Assembly: GCF_009833095.1 (NCBI RefSeq)
Contig: NZ_QRCB01000002.1
Location: 1-64,000 of the forward strand
Length of the DNA stretch: 64,000 nucleotides
Origin: Nitrosomonas sp. JL21
Lineage (GTDB): Bacteria > Pseudomonadota > Gammaproteobacteria > Burkholderiales > Nitrosomonadaceae
Direction of reading: 5' to 3'
Part shown: one piece after another, positions 16,626 through 25,278 of the stretch
How the letters are laid out: the number at the start of each line of letters is the position of its first letter
Numbering within the stretch: position 1 is the first letter of the stretch
Notes under the pieces: model-generated
Database searches by the model: none
Told to the model about the DNA's origin: nothing
What the model saw: only the letters and a program-made list of their open reading frames with translations
Program-made: the position numbers and the translations under genes

Positions 16626-17645
16626 ATGTTAAATGAACGTGCTCAAATACTATTAAAAACCCTGGTAGAACGATATATTCACGAAGGTCAACCGGTTGGT
16701 TCGCGTACACTTTCGAAATTTTCTGGATTGGATCTGAGTCCTGCAACAATTCGAAATGTCATGGCTGACCTCGAAGAAATGGGTTTGGTAGCGAGTCCGC
16801 ATACGTCAGCAGGAAGAATCCCCACACCTAAGGGTTATCGGTTCTTTGTCGATACTTTGCTCGTTGTTAAGACCCTGGACAAAGTAGAAATCAATCATTT
16901 GGAAAATCAATTGCATCCGGACAATCCCTCCCGGTTGATCAATGCCGCTTCGCAATTGCTTTCGGAACTGACGCATTTTGCCGGCGTGGTGATAACGCCA
17001 AAACGTAAGGGCGCCGTGTTCCGGTATGTGGAATTCATGGCATTATCAGAAAAACGTATCCTGCTGATCATCGTGACCCCTGAAGGTGACGTTCAGAATC
17101 GCATCATCTTCACTGAAAACTCATATTCGCAATCTGATCTGATCGAAGCGGGTAATTTTATCAATCAGCATTATGCCGGCTGCACCCTGAATGAAATACG
17201 TAGCCGACTGGATGTCGAGCTGAAGCAATTGCGAAGCGAAATGACCAGTCTCATGAGTGCGGCGATCGAGGTCGGTGGAAATGCCATTGATGAAAGCAGT
17301 GAAGCTGTCGTTCTGGCCGGCGAACATAACTTGCTGCATGTCAATGATCTGACAGAAAACTTACTCAGCTTGAAAAAACTTTTCGAATTATTCGAACGTA
17401 AAACCAAGTTGCTTCAGTTACTTGAATTAAGCCGGCAAGCGCATGGGGTAAAAATTTTTATCGGTGGCGAATCGGATGTTGCTACATTGGAAGAATTCAG
17501 CCTTGTCACTGCCCCATATGGAATTGAAGGAGAAGTACTCGGCACTGTTGGGGTCATTGGTCCTCGGCGCATGTCTTATGAACGCATCATTCCCATTGTC
17601 GACATCACCGCAAAACTTCTTTCGAACGGATTATCTCAGCATTAA
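16626..17645 (+). CDS. hrcA: heat-inducible transcription repressor HrcA
   Basis: A 339-residue repressor of class I heat-shock genes. N-terminal winged helix (ERAQILLKTLVERYIHEG, then GSRTLSKF, then SPATIRNVMADLEEMG), an HTSAGRIPT block, and the C-terminal dimer domain containing FIGGE and GVIGPRRMSYERIIP. HrcA binds CIRCE inverted repeats; no CIRCE is seen in front of its own gene, so it is not obviously autoregulated here. The ribosome site is weak. Followed by hemH after 77 bp on the same strand. Confidence 0.97.
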   Translation: MLNERAQILLKTLVERYIHEGQPVGSRTLSKFSGLDLSPATIRNVMADLEEMGLVASPHTSAGRIPTPKGYRFFVDTLLVVKTLDKVEINHLENQLHPDNPSRLINAASQLLSELTHFAGVVITPKRKGAVFRYVEFMALSEKRILLIIVTPEGDVQNRIIFTENSYSQSDLIEAGNFINQHYAGCTLNEIRSRLDVELKQLRSEMTSLMSAAIEVGGNAIDESSEAVVLAGEHNLLHVNDLTENLLSLKKLFELFERKTKLLQLLELSRQAHGVKIFIGGESDVATLEEFSLVTAPYGIEGEVLGTVGVIGPRRMSYERIIPIVDITAKLLSNGLSQH

Positions 17646-17722
17646 TCACTTTGATATTTGCAAATCAGCCAGCAACATTCTTTTTTTCATACAGCCATAC
17701 CTAAAATCAGACCATCACGTCT

Positions 17723-18808
17723 ATGACTTCTGAACCTATCTATCGACACGGATCGCCACAGCGAACGGGTGTTTTGTTAATCAATCTGGGCACTCCAGAT
17801 GCTCCAACGGCGGACGCTCTACGCCCTTATCTGAAGGAATTTCTCAGCAATTCCCGGGTCATCGAGCTGCCCAAGCTGTTTTGGTGGCCGATATTGCATG
17901 GCTTCATCCTGCCATTCAGACCAAAACAATCGGCAGAAAAATATGCCAAAATCTGGATGCCCGAAGGTTCTCCCCTCAAAGTCCATACCGAACGGCAAAC
18001 TGCTTTATTACGCGAGGCGCTAAGCCGGCGATTGACCCACCCGCCTGTGGTTGAGTATGCGATGAATATCGGTAACCCTTCGGTTGCATCGATCTTGAAG
18101 AAGATGCAGGCACAGGGATGCGAGCGGATTCTGATCCTGCCTTTATTTCCCCAATACGCTGCCAGCAGCACCGCAGCCGCCATGGATAGCGTTTTTGCAG
18201 CATTGAAAACGATGCGCAATCAACCAGCCATCCGCACCATAAAACAGTATCACGATGACCCAGGTTATATTGCTGCCCTTACGCAGAATATCCGCGATCA
18301 TTGGAATATACATGGCCGTCCCGACAAACTCATCATCAGTTTTCACGGCACGCCTCGCACCAGTCTTGATAAGGGCGATCCCTACCATTGCGCCTGCCAG
18401 AAAACCGGACGATTACTGGCTGAAGCTTTGTCCTTACAATCCAACGAATACGCCGTTTGCTTTCAATCCCGGTTTGGCAAGGCCAAGTGGTTAACACCTT
18501 ATACTGCAACGACATTGATGGAATTGGGCAATACGCATATGCGTCGCGTCGATGTCGTATGTCCTGGATTTGTGGCGGATTGTCTGGAAACTCTGGAAGA
18601 AATTGCAATGGAAGTAAAAGACTCGTTCATTAACGCAGGCGGAAAAGAATTCCATTACATACCCTGTCTCAATGAACGTAATGACTGGATTCAAGCGTTG
18701 GCAGACATCACCTGCCAAAATTTACAAGGATGGTTGGACAGGCAAACTTCCGAAGAAGCTTGCCTATTATCCAGAAAACGTGCACTTGAAATGGGTGCCA
18801 AAAATTGA
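17723..18808 (+). CDS. hemH: ferrochelatase
   Basis: A 361-residue enzyme inserting Fe2+ into protoporphyrin IX, the last step of heme synthesis. Seen: [14 protein letters not shown] at the N-terminus, [14 protein letters not shown], the catalytic His in IISFHGTPR, the HCACQKT block, [16 protein letters not shown], and [17 protein letters not shown] with its acidic metal ligands. Length is normal for proteobacteria. Heme demand is high in nitrifiers because of their c-type cytochromes (general knowledge). Same strand as hrcA. Confidence 0.97.
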   Translation: MTSEPIYRHGSPQRTGVLLINLGTPDAPTADALRPYLKEFLSNSRVIELPKLFWWPILHGFILPFRPKQSAEKYAKIWMPEGSPLKVHTERQTALLREALSRRLTHPPVVEYAMNIGNPSVASILKKMQAQGCERILILPLFPQYAASSTAAAMDSVFAALKTMRNQPAIRTIKQYHDDPGYIAALTQNIRDHWNIHGRPDKLIISFHGTPRTSLDKGDPYHCACQKTGRLLAEALSLQSNEYAVCFQSRFGKAKWLTPYTATTLMELGNTHMRRVDVVCPGFVADCLETLEEIAMEVKDSFINAGGKEFHYIPCLNERNDWIQALADITCQNLQGWLDRQTSEEACLLSRKRALEMGAKN

Positions 18809-19025
18809 ATATTCGAATTTCATCGCTGCGCAGTCAGGAAAATCGACCTTCTGGCAGAGATTGCAATGATTCAATGGAGCGAAAATCTGAAAGAGATAAC
18901 GAATCCCGGTCAAGCAAGGCAAATCAGGTTGAAAGCGGAGTTCATAAATGATCAATGAACAGTTTGAATCTAATGCCTGATTTAAGCACGCCGCATGACC
19001 GAGTACGGCAGTTTTCACAAATTCC

Positions 19026-22000
19026 TTACACAATCCAAATATCGTTTGCCGCAAGTTCAGGATGTGAAGTTACACCCAACGTTTCAAGCAATATGCCCCC
19101 ACCCGCTTTGCTTCCATTATTGTCATATATCAGCGCTCCGGTTGTAGTGTTATAAATGAGCCGATCATCCAGATCATGAGCAACACCGGTATCCGACGCC
19201 CAGAATCGCACATCCGTAGCGCTGAATTGCCCTGTCACGCCAACTGCAGAGAGTATCGATTTACTGAAGTGCAACTTATCTACGCCAGACACAAAATCAA
19301 CGACGATATCTTTATTTGAGGTTGCATTGGCTGCGGTATTGAACCAAAAAATATCGGCCCCGTCACCGCCCGTCAATTCATCATTGCCAGCACCTCCAGC
19401 CAATACATCGTTATCGCTGCCACCATCTAAAATATCATTGCCAGACAGTCCCCATAGGGTATCGTTTCCGGCTTCACCGGTCAGCGTATTAACCCCACTG
19501 TTTCCTGTCAGAATGTTGGCTGCTTCATTGCCACTCCCCGAAATAGCAATTGTTCCCGTGAGCGTCAGATTCTCGACGTTCTCGGGCAATGTATAGCTCA
19601 CGCCGGTCTGTACTGAATCATTTCCATTAACTACCGAATTCGCATTTTCGTTGATCTGATCGGAAACATTATCGATTACATATAAATCATCTCCCGCACC
19701 CCCCGTTAAGGTATCCATTCCAAGTCCACCATTGAGAGTGTCATTTCCAGCACCGCCTTCGATGACATCATTACCGGCTCCACCTGAAATATTATCGATG
19801 AATGCTGTACCCAGCAGATTGTTATTACCCGCATTGCCGACCAATGCAAGTCCATTAGTCGCCAGTGACGCATCGATATTCAATGCAACTAGCGCAGTTG
19901 AAACCGCAGTGGCAGAACCACCTGTTCCGATGACGACCTTTTCCAAGCCAATGTCGCTTGCGAAAACGACCAGTGTTTCGCCGGCGATTGTCGAAGAAAA
20001 GCGAAGTTCATCAGTACCGCTGCTATCGGAAATTTCTGCTTTTGCATGATTGGAACTCGTATTGATGATATAGAGATCATTACCTGCCCCACCACTCAAT
20101 TGATCATCTCCGGCTCCACCAATCAATTGATCATTCCCAACGCCGCCCTCGATAACATCATTGAATGCGGTGCCGGTTAAACTATTTGCGCCAGAATTGC
20201 CAATCATCGTTATAGGACTGAGCATTGCCGAAGCATTGATGTTCAGCGCCAAAGTGCCAGTTGATATCGCGCTTGAATTAGTCCCTGTACCAATAACTAC
20301 CCGCTCAATTCCGACATCTCCGGCAAATAAATTCAACGTACCGGCAGCCGTTGCGGCATAGCGAATTTCATCAATACCCGAACCTCCCTTATCGGAGATT
20401 TCAGCCGCTGGATGATCCGTGGCAAGATCAATCTGATAAATATCAGACCCTTCACCGCCATCCATACTATCAATCCCCGCTTTTCCATTCAGTAAATTAT
20501 CTCCCGCATTACCGATCAGCGTGTTTGCAAGAGTATTTCCCGTTCCTCGGATATGTGCTGTTTCAGTGAGCACCAATTTTTCGACATTATTGCCAAGCGT
20601 ATAGTTGATCGAAGATTTCACAAGATCGATGCCGCCTGTCGAGGCCGTCTCGATCACTTTATCAAGAGTATTATCGACCACATAGGTATCATCGCCATTT
20701 CCACCAGTCAGTGAATCGAGTCCCAACCCTCCATCAAGCAAATCTGCCCCTGCATTCCCATTCAATGTGTCATTGCCTTCCAATCCAAATAAGGAATCAT
20801 CGCCGATCGTGCCGACCAGTGTATTGGCTCCGCTATCGCCATTCAGTATCTGTCCCTTAAAGGTCGTAGCCTTGATTGAATAGGTTCCTGTTGCGGACGA
20901 ATAATCCCACGCGGCCAAATAATAAGTTCCTGTTGTAGGAGCGGTATAGATGATTTGCGAATTGGTTGTTCCGGAATAAGCATTATCATTGAAGGCCACG
21001 CCAGACAAACTTGGATTGAAAAGCTCAAGATATGGATTCAGATCACCACCAACCTTGTTGAGATTAAATACATACGTGGTTCCGGCAATTAAACTTACTT
21101 TAAATAAATCGCCGTCATTCGATTTCTCGATGGAACCCGACAATTCCGCACCATTGACAGTGAGCACGCCACTGGTACTGGTCGCCAACGGATAATCGTC
21201 GTCAGTAGGTAAGGCATCATCGTTCAGAATGGCGCCATTTGCCGTCGCCGTGCCTGCTATCAATCCTGCTGATGGATTGGATAATGTCACGGTAAAACCT
21301 TCATTCGATTCAAAGGTTGTGTCGCCTGACAGCAGAATTTGCAAAGCTTGGGAAGTTTCCCCAGGTTGAAAGGTCACAGTGCCTGATGTAGCCACGAAGT
21401 CATCGCTATTCGCCGCTGCTGAGCCAAATCCTGACACTGCCCAATCGATAGTTTGCAACGTTGCGCTGGCGGCGCTCAAACTGACGGTGAATGCATAAGC
21501 AGTCGTTCCGCTATGCCCTTCCGCCAGCGATGCTGAATCAGCACTGATTGAAACCACCGGTAAAGAAGGAGTAGGTGGGGTTCCTAATAGTTCATTCAGC
21601 GACTTGGTAACATCGGAAAAAATGAAATTTTCAAAATTTCGGATCGTATCTGAGCCGGTTATCCCGTTGACAAAAGTAAATTCTTGATTTCCTGAGGCAG
21701 AAAACGAATAACTCGACCATGCCCCTGAGAATACAATGGAATCCGCTCCATTGCCGCCATCCAATGTATCATTTCCAGCGCCAGCGATTAATGTATCATC
21801 CCCATTTCCTCCGGAAATGACATCATTTCCCGCTCCGCCATCCAATCGATTGCCGAGTAGATTCCCAGTGATCGTATCTGAGCCGGAACCACTCGTCGCA
21901 TTTTCGATATCACTGGTATACGCAATGGCAATGTTATAGGTCATATTATTCCCTGAGGAATAACTGCCCGGCATTAAATTGATGGTATTGGCCGTAGACC

Positions 22001-22787
22001 ATCCCGATAGATTCAAGGTATCAATGCCGTTCGAATCATAAATGGTGATGATCGGATTGAGATTAACGGAGAAATCATAAATGACTGAGAGTTTGTCACT
22101 GATATTGCTGCCAAATCCATAAATTGAATCGGTGCTTCGGGTAGTTGTTTCAGCTCCATAAATGGATTGAATCGCCATGATGTCATTGAGCATGGGCGTT
22201 TGTGGCGAATACAGCTGGCCATTCGTACCCACCCAATCTGCCCAGGCTACTAAACCCTCTCCGCTGCTTTGGCCTGAACCCCAGTTCGGTCCAAAATAAG
22301 ACATCACTGAATAGACACCGCTGTCTTCAAAACTCGAGGGTGTCCACGAACCGGAACCATTATAGTTACCCATATGGTCTAGCCCAAACGCATGGCCAAT
22401 CTCGTGCACATAAGAAAGAAAGGAATGTTTCCCAACTTGGGGCGTCATCAAATCGGCATACGCGCGATTGAACCATACGCTTCCGATCGAAGGGAAATAG
22501 GCGTGAGCGTAGCTTACGCCTGTCGTTGACGTTCCGAATTCGATGTTCGATGATGTCGATGTGGTTTTCTGCAAATCTGGAAGAATCAGATCATCCCAGG
22601 TTTGAAGCGCCACTTCCGCAAAGGATTGCTGAAGCGCATTCAATGCCTGGAAACCGGAAGCTTCCTGCGAACCATACAGACCGCTGGTCGTTGTGGGAAA
22701 GGCATAGGTTATGTTGCCATTGCCCCAGTGATAACCTGAGTCAAGTTGATCGAGAATTTGCTGTTGTGTCCATGACGATAGTGCCAT
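19026..22787 (-). CDS. large RTX exoprotein with M10/serralysin-like metalloprotease domain
   Basis: 1253 residues from the ATG at 22787, chosen over an upstream frame start at 22853 because it has a strong GGAGGAG site 5-9 bp upstream and the extra N-terminus has no family match. Order: metalloprotease domain with zinc motif HEIGHAFGLDH (residues 128-138) and Met-turn SVMSYFG (Met162); first RTX Ca-binding nonapeptide block (GGxGNDxLx); a Calx-beta domain; a PPC-like beta domain; then a long second RTX region; and a C-terminal segment rich in Asp and aliphatic residues ending DIWIV, as in type I secretion substrates. No Sec signal peptide, consistent with type I export; no hlyB/hlyD/tolC homologue lies in the window. 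Expression appears controlled by a c-di-GMP-I riboswitch, which links it to surface attachment or biofilm. Confidence 0.9.
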   Translation of the reverse strand: MALSSWTQQQILDQLDSGYHWGNGNITYAFPTTTSGLYGSQEASGFQALNALQQSFAEVALQTWDDLILPDLQKTTSTSSNIEFGTSTTGVSYAHAYFPSIGSVWFNRAYADLMTPQVGKHSFLSYVHEIGHAFGLDHMGNYNGSGSWTPSSFEDSGVYSVMSYFGPNWGSGQSSGEGLVAWADWVGTNGQLYSPQTPMLNDIMAIQSIYGAETTTRSTDSIYGFGSNISDKLSVIYDFSVNLNPIITIYDSNGIDTLNLSGWSTANTINLMPGSYSSGNNMTYNIAIAYTSDIENATSGSGSDTITGNLLGNRLDGGAGNDVISGGNGDDTLIAGAGNDTLDGGNGADSIVFSGAWSSYSFSASGNQEFTFVNGITGSDTIRNFENFIFSDVTKSLNELLGTPPTPSLPVVSISADSASLAEGHSGTTAYAFTVSLSAASATLQTIDWAVSGFGSAAANSDDFVATSGTVTFQPGETSQALQILLSGDTTFESNEGFTVTLSNPSAGLIAGTATANGAILNDDALPTDDDYPLATSTSGVLTVNGAELSGSIEKSNDGDLFKVSLIAGTTYVFNLNKVGGDLNPYLELFNPSLSGVAFNDNAYSGTTNSQIIYTAPTTGTYYLAAWDYSSATGTYSIKATTFKGQILNGDSGANTLVGTIGDDSLFGLEGNDTLNGNAGADLLDGGLGLDSLTGGNGDDTYVVDNTLDKVIETASTGGIDLVKSSINYTLGNNVEKLVLTETAHIRGTGNTLANTLIGNAGDNLLNGKAGIDSMDGGEGSDIYQIDLATDHPAAEISDKGGSGIDEIRYAATAAGTLNLFAGDVGIERVVIGTGTNSSAISTGTLALNINASAMLSPITMIGNSGANSLTGTAFNDVIEGGVGNDQLIGGAGDDQLSGGAGNDLYIINTSSNHAKAEISDSSGTDELRFSSTIAGETLVVFASDIGLEKVVIGTGGSATAVSTALVALNIDASLATNGLALVGNAGNNNLLGTAFIDNISGGAGNDVIEGGAGNDTLNGGLGMDTLTGGAGDDLYVIDNVSDQINENANSVVNGNDSVQTGVSYTLPENVENLTLTGTIAISGSGNEAANILTGNSGVNTLTGEAGNDTLWGLSGNDILDGGSDNDVLAGGAGNDELTGGDGADIFWFNTAANATSNKDIVVDFVSGVDKLHFSKSILSAVGVTGQFSATDVRFWASDTGVAHDLDDRLIYNTTTGALIYDNNGSKAGGGILLETLGVTSHPELAANDIWIV

Positions 22788-22860
22788 TACTCCTCCCTCT
22801 CTGTGTATAAAATCAGCAAAGCGAGGAGTGCGAGAGAACCAATGGGAAATCAATGGACTT
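22788..22860 (-). promoter_or_regulatory. putative riboswitch expression platform with SD-sequestering hairpin
   Basis: In the minus-strand mRNA the Shine-Dalgarno GAGGAGT (22795 to 22789) is exactly complementary to ACTCCTC (22829 to 22823), so a hairpin can hide the ribosome site. Just upstream, the segment 22850-22837 is complementary over 13 positions, with one bulge, to aptamer segment 22913-22901. This offers two exclusive folds. Translational control is inferred from complementarity only. Confidence 0.55.
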
Positions 22861-22864
22861 GATC

Positions 22865-22968
22865 ATCTGTTGGTACGATGCAACCCGGCCACCCTTCCAA
22901 ATTTCCATTGGTTAGGGCCCTCGGCTTTGCGTCCGGGAGTCTCCTCCCGTTTGCCTTTTAATCAAATT
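22865..22968 (-). ncRNA. cyclic di-GMP-I (GEMM) riboswitch aptamer
   Basis: Reading the minus strand: AAAAGGCAAAC, then a GGGAG-GAGA-CTCCC hairpin with a GNRA tetraloop, then GGACGCAAAGCC, then GGCCCTAACC (tetraloop-receptor-like) and a second hairpin closing with GGCCGGGTTGC. These are the conserved blocks of the GEMM c-di-GMP-I aptamer in the right order and spacing, as in the Vibrio Vc2 element. It ends about 80 bp before the RTX exoprotein start codon. Boundaries are approximate, since the outer P1 pairing is not clear by eye. Confidence 0.88.
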
Positions 22969-23288
22969 ACTGATGCTACTCTCTATAAAACTCTATTCGA
23001 TCGTCATTACCAGTCGAATATCATTTCAAGTTCAATAGATTGATTCAACGATATTTTTTCTTACCAGTTGATGCTTCTGACAAGTCGGTGTTTTAAGATC
23101 GCATTGACAGATTTCAAATCATTATCGACGAGAATCAATAAATCTTTAGAAAAGTTGTCAAAAAACTTATGGGATTACTGCGATGGTGAAATCAGACTCA
23201 AGTCATTCATTTCTCATTCAAAATTACGCTTTTCGTCTGATTTCGCTTTCCCAAACGTCGTTCGATACATTTAAATGCTCAAAGATTA
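22969..23288. other. intergenic stretch upstream of the riboswitch
   Basis: About 320 bp between the SPFH gene's stop codon and the riboswitch. It should contain the promoter for the riboswitch-RTX transcript on the minus strand, but no confident -35/-10 pair stands out. A 68-codon plus-strand frame shows no recognisable product. Confidence 0.5.
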
Positions 23289-24197
23289 TTATTGAGTGGA
23301 CTGAGCCATTTGAATAACCGGCTGAGCACCGGTTTCGGATAACAGCACCGTCATCATGTTAGTCACTAGCACAGCACGTTGATCGGAAGTTAATGACACA
23401 ATGTTTTTATCTTCAAGATTTTTCAGCGCTCCTTCAACCATACCGACGGCTCCATCCACCAATTTCTGGCGCGCCATCACTACCGCTTCGGCTTGCTGAC
23501 GGCGTAGCATCGCATTGGCAATTTCCGGAGCATAGGCAAGGTGAGCAATTTTGGCTTCTTCAATGATAATACCTGCAACATCAACATGTTGCTGGATTGA
23601 TTCACGCAGTAATTCCGCAATAGCATCCAAATCGGTACGCAAGCTTTTTTTTCGTTCTGCGCCAATCATTTCATTTTCATCATACGCATGACTACTGGCG
23701 ACTTGTCGAACCGCAGATTCACTTTGAATTTGAAGATAATTCAAAGTACTCTCGACATCAAATACTGCCCGAGCGGTATCCTGCACACGCCACGCAATCA
23801 CAGCGGCAATTTCTATCGGGCTGCCGCGCTCATCATTCACCTTCAGTACCGGTGTATTCCAGTTATTTATCCGCAAAGACACGCGTGTTCTACTATAAAA
23901 TGGATTGACCCAAAAGAATCCACTCTCGCAAACGGAACCTGCATATTTACCAAAAAAAATCATGACAGCGGCTTGATTTGGTTCAAGTGTAAAAAACCCC
24001 TTGAAGCAAAATAACGCCAGCGCCAGGAGAAATCCTCCGCCAATCAGTTTGATGGGGCTGCCAGGTGTCATGATTAAAAAAATTGCGAATAAGAACGCCG
24101 GAAGCAGGATCATTAACAACACCCACCCATTGGCGCCGGAGATGATGTGTTCAGTGGTTCCAATTGCGCTGCTGCCTCTTTTTTGGCTCAAGCTCAT
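23289..24197 (-). CDS. SPFH/Band 7 domain membrane protein
   Basis: A 302-residue protein of the stomatin/prohibitin/flotillin superfamily. Two hydrophobic segments near the N-terminus (residues about 25-45 and 50-70) anchor it; the SPFH domain follows (LEPNQAAVMIFFGKYAGSV, then ITWRVQD-like AVIAWRVQDTARAVF) and an Ala/Glu-rich helical stretch (EIANAMLRRQQAEAVVMARQKLVDGAVG). Such proteins scaffold membrane microdomains or regulate membrane proteases. No NfeD or HflC partner is adjacent, so it looks monocistronic. TTGGAGA ribosome site directly before ATG. Confidence 0.9.
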   Translation of the reverse strand: MSLSQKRGSSAIGTTEHIISGANGWVLLMILLPAFLFAIFLIMTPGSPIKLIGGGFLLALALFCFKGFFTLEPNQAAVMIFFGKYAGSVCESGFFWVNPFYSRTRVSLRINNWNTPVLKVNDERGSPIEIAAVIAWRVQDTARAVFDVESTLNYLQIQSESAVRQVASSHAYDENEMIGAERKKSLRTDLDAIAELLRESIQQHVDVAGIIIEEAKIAHLAYAPEIANAMLRRQQAEAVVMARQKLVDGAVGMVEGALKNLEDKNIVSLTSDQRAVLVTNMMTVLLSETGAQPVIQMAQSTQ

Positions 24198-24555
24198 TCT
24201 CCAAGAAATAAAATAAAAATAGATACTTGCATAACATTTATCGACAATGATTTTGATTGAGTCGTCGATTTTTTTAAAAATGTAATGGCTGGCAGTAATA
24301 CTGTCAAATTGGAATAAACATTGAAAAAGAAGCTTTTTCTAACTTACAATATGCCTAAAGCGCTGTTATCTTCACTTTCTTATAAGCAACGTTATTTTTT
24401 TCCTGTCGGAAAGAAGATTCGCACATCAATTCTAACACCCTTGATTATTAACCGTATTCATATGAGCAAGGCATCATTCAATACGTTAAAATATTTAAAC
24501 TTAAGTCCATTGATACCTGCTTTCGTTTAAACCCAATTCATTCGAGTACTTAATT
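24198..24555. other. intergenic stretch, nothing firm
   Basis: 358 bp, AT-rich, between the divergent SPFH and OmpA-like genes. It must hold both promoters; I see no strong promoter pair, palindrome or RNA. A 69-codon frame at 24321 has no recognisable product. Confidence 0.5.
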
Positions 24556-25278
24556 ATGCGTTCCATCGTTATTGGACTTACTGCTTTCTTTTTTACATTT
24601 TCGGCTGTGATTCTTTATAAAGCCCTGCAGCTTCCAACTCAGGCATCGACCATCAATGTTCCGATTACTGATTTACCGCTGACTAACGAACCTTCGGCCG
24701 ACGCTCCCTCATCTCTGCAGAATAATGCACACAATCGAATTTCCGAAACAGAAACGGTCAATAGCCCAGCCCAATCTCAGGTCACTGACAACAGCACACC
24801 CGTCATTCCACCAACCGCAATCGCATCGCCACAGGCTGACACAACCCCACCCATCGAAAAGTCCTCCATCCCCGCTCCACCTCCAAAAGCAGCACCCGCC
24901 GAACTTCACTCCCGCGTCTTGACCACATTGGATGGCAAAGCATTTCGATCAGGTCAAGATATCCTCCGTGAAGCAGCGGCTTCTAAAATTGAAAAACTCA
25001 TCAGCGAGATATCGGTATTTCCTAATAGCCACATTCTAATCGAAGGGCATACCGACAGTGTTCCAACCGGCCATCAACGTAGAAATAACATGAATCTATC
25101 CGTCCGCAGAGCAAATGCGATTGCCAAAATTTTAATTTCGCGAGGGATTGCTCGAGAACGAATATCCGTTGTCGGCTATGGTGATAGCCGTCCGATCGAT
25201 ACCAACCGAACCGAAGAAGGCAGAGCCAGAAACCGAAGAGTAGAAGTCAAGCTAATGCTAAAAGAAGGGGAACATTAA
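24556..25278 (+). CDS. OmpA-family peptidoglycan-binding protein
   Basis: A 240-residue protein. One N-terminal hydrophobic helix (residues about 4-22) without a clear cleavage site suggests an inner-membrane anchor. A Pro/Ser/Thr-rich linker (about 30-120) follows, then an OmpA C-terminal domain (about 130-235) with ILIEGHTDSVPTG, NMNLSVRRANAIAKIL and ISVVGYGDSRPIDTN, ending NRRVEVKL. These motifs bind meso-diaminopimelate of peptidoglycan. The stop overlaps the next start as TAATG, so it is translationally coupled to the ExeA-like ATPase. Confidence 0.88.
   Translation: MRSIVIGLTAFFFTFSAVILYKALQLPTQASTINVPITDLPLTNEPSADAPSSLQNNAHNRISETETVNSPAQSQVTDNSTPVIPPTAIASPQADTTPPIEKSSIPAPPPKAAPAELHSRVLTTLDGKAFRSGQDILREAAASKIEKLISEISVFPNSHILIEGHTDSVPTGHQRRNNMNLSVRRANAIAKILISRGIARERISVVGYGDSRPIDTNRTEEGRARNRRVEVKLMLKEGEH

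Noticed and set aside
19327-22222. Series of plus-strand frames and repetitive DNA inside the RTX gene, resembling a repeat array
   Set aside because: They are antisense shadows of the RTX nonapeptide repeats; spacing and translation fit the protein repeats, and there are no CRISPR-like identical units with unique spacers.
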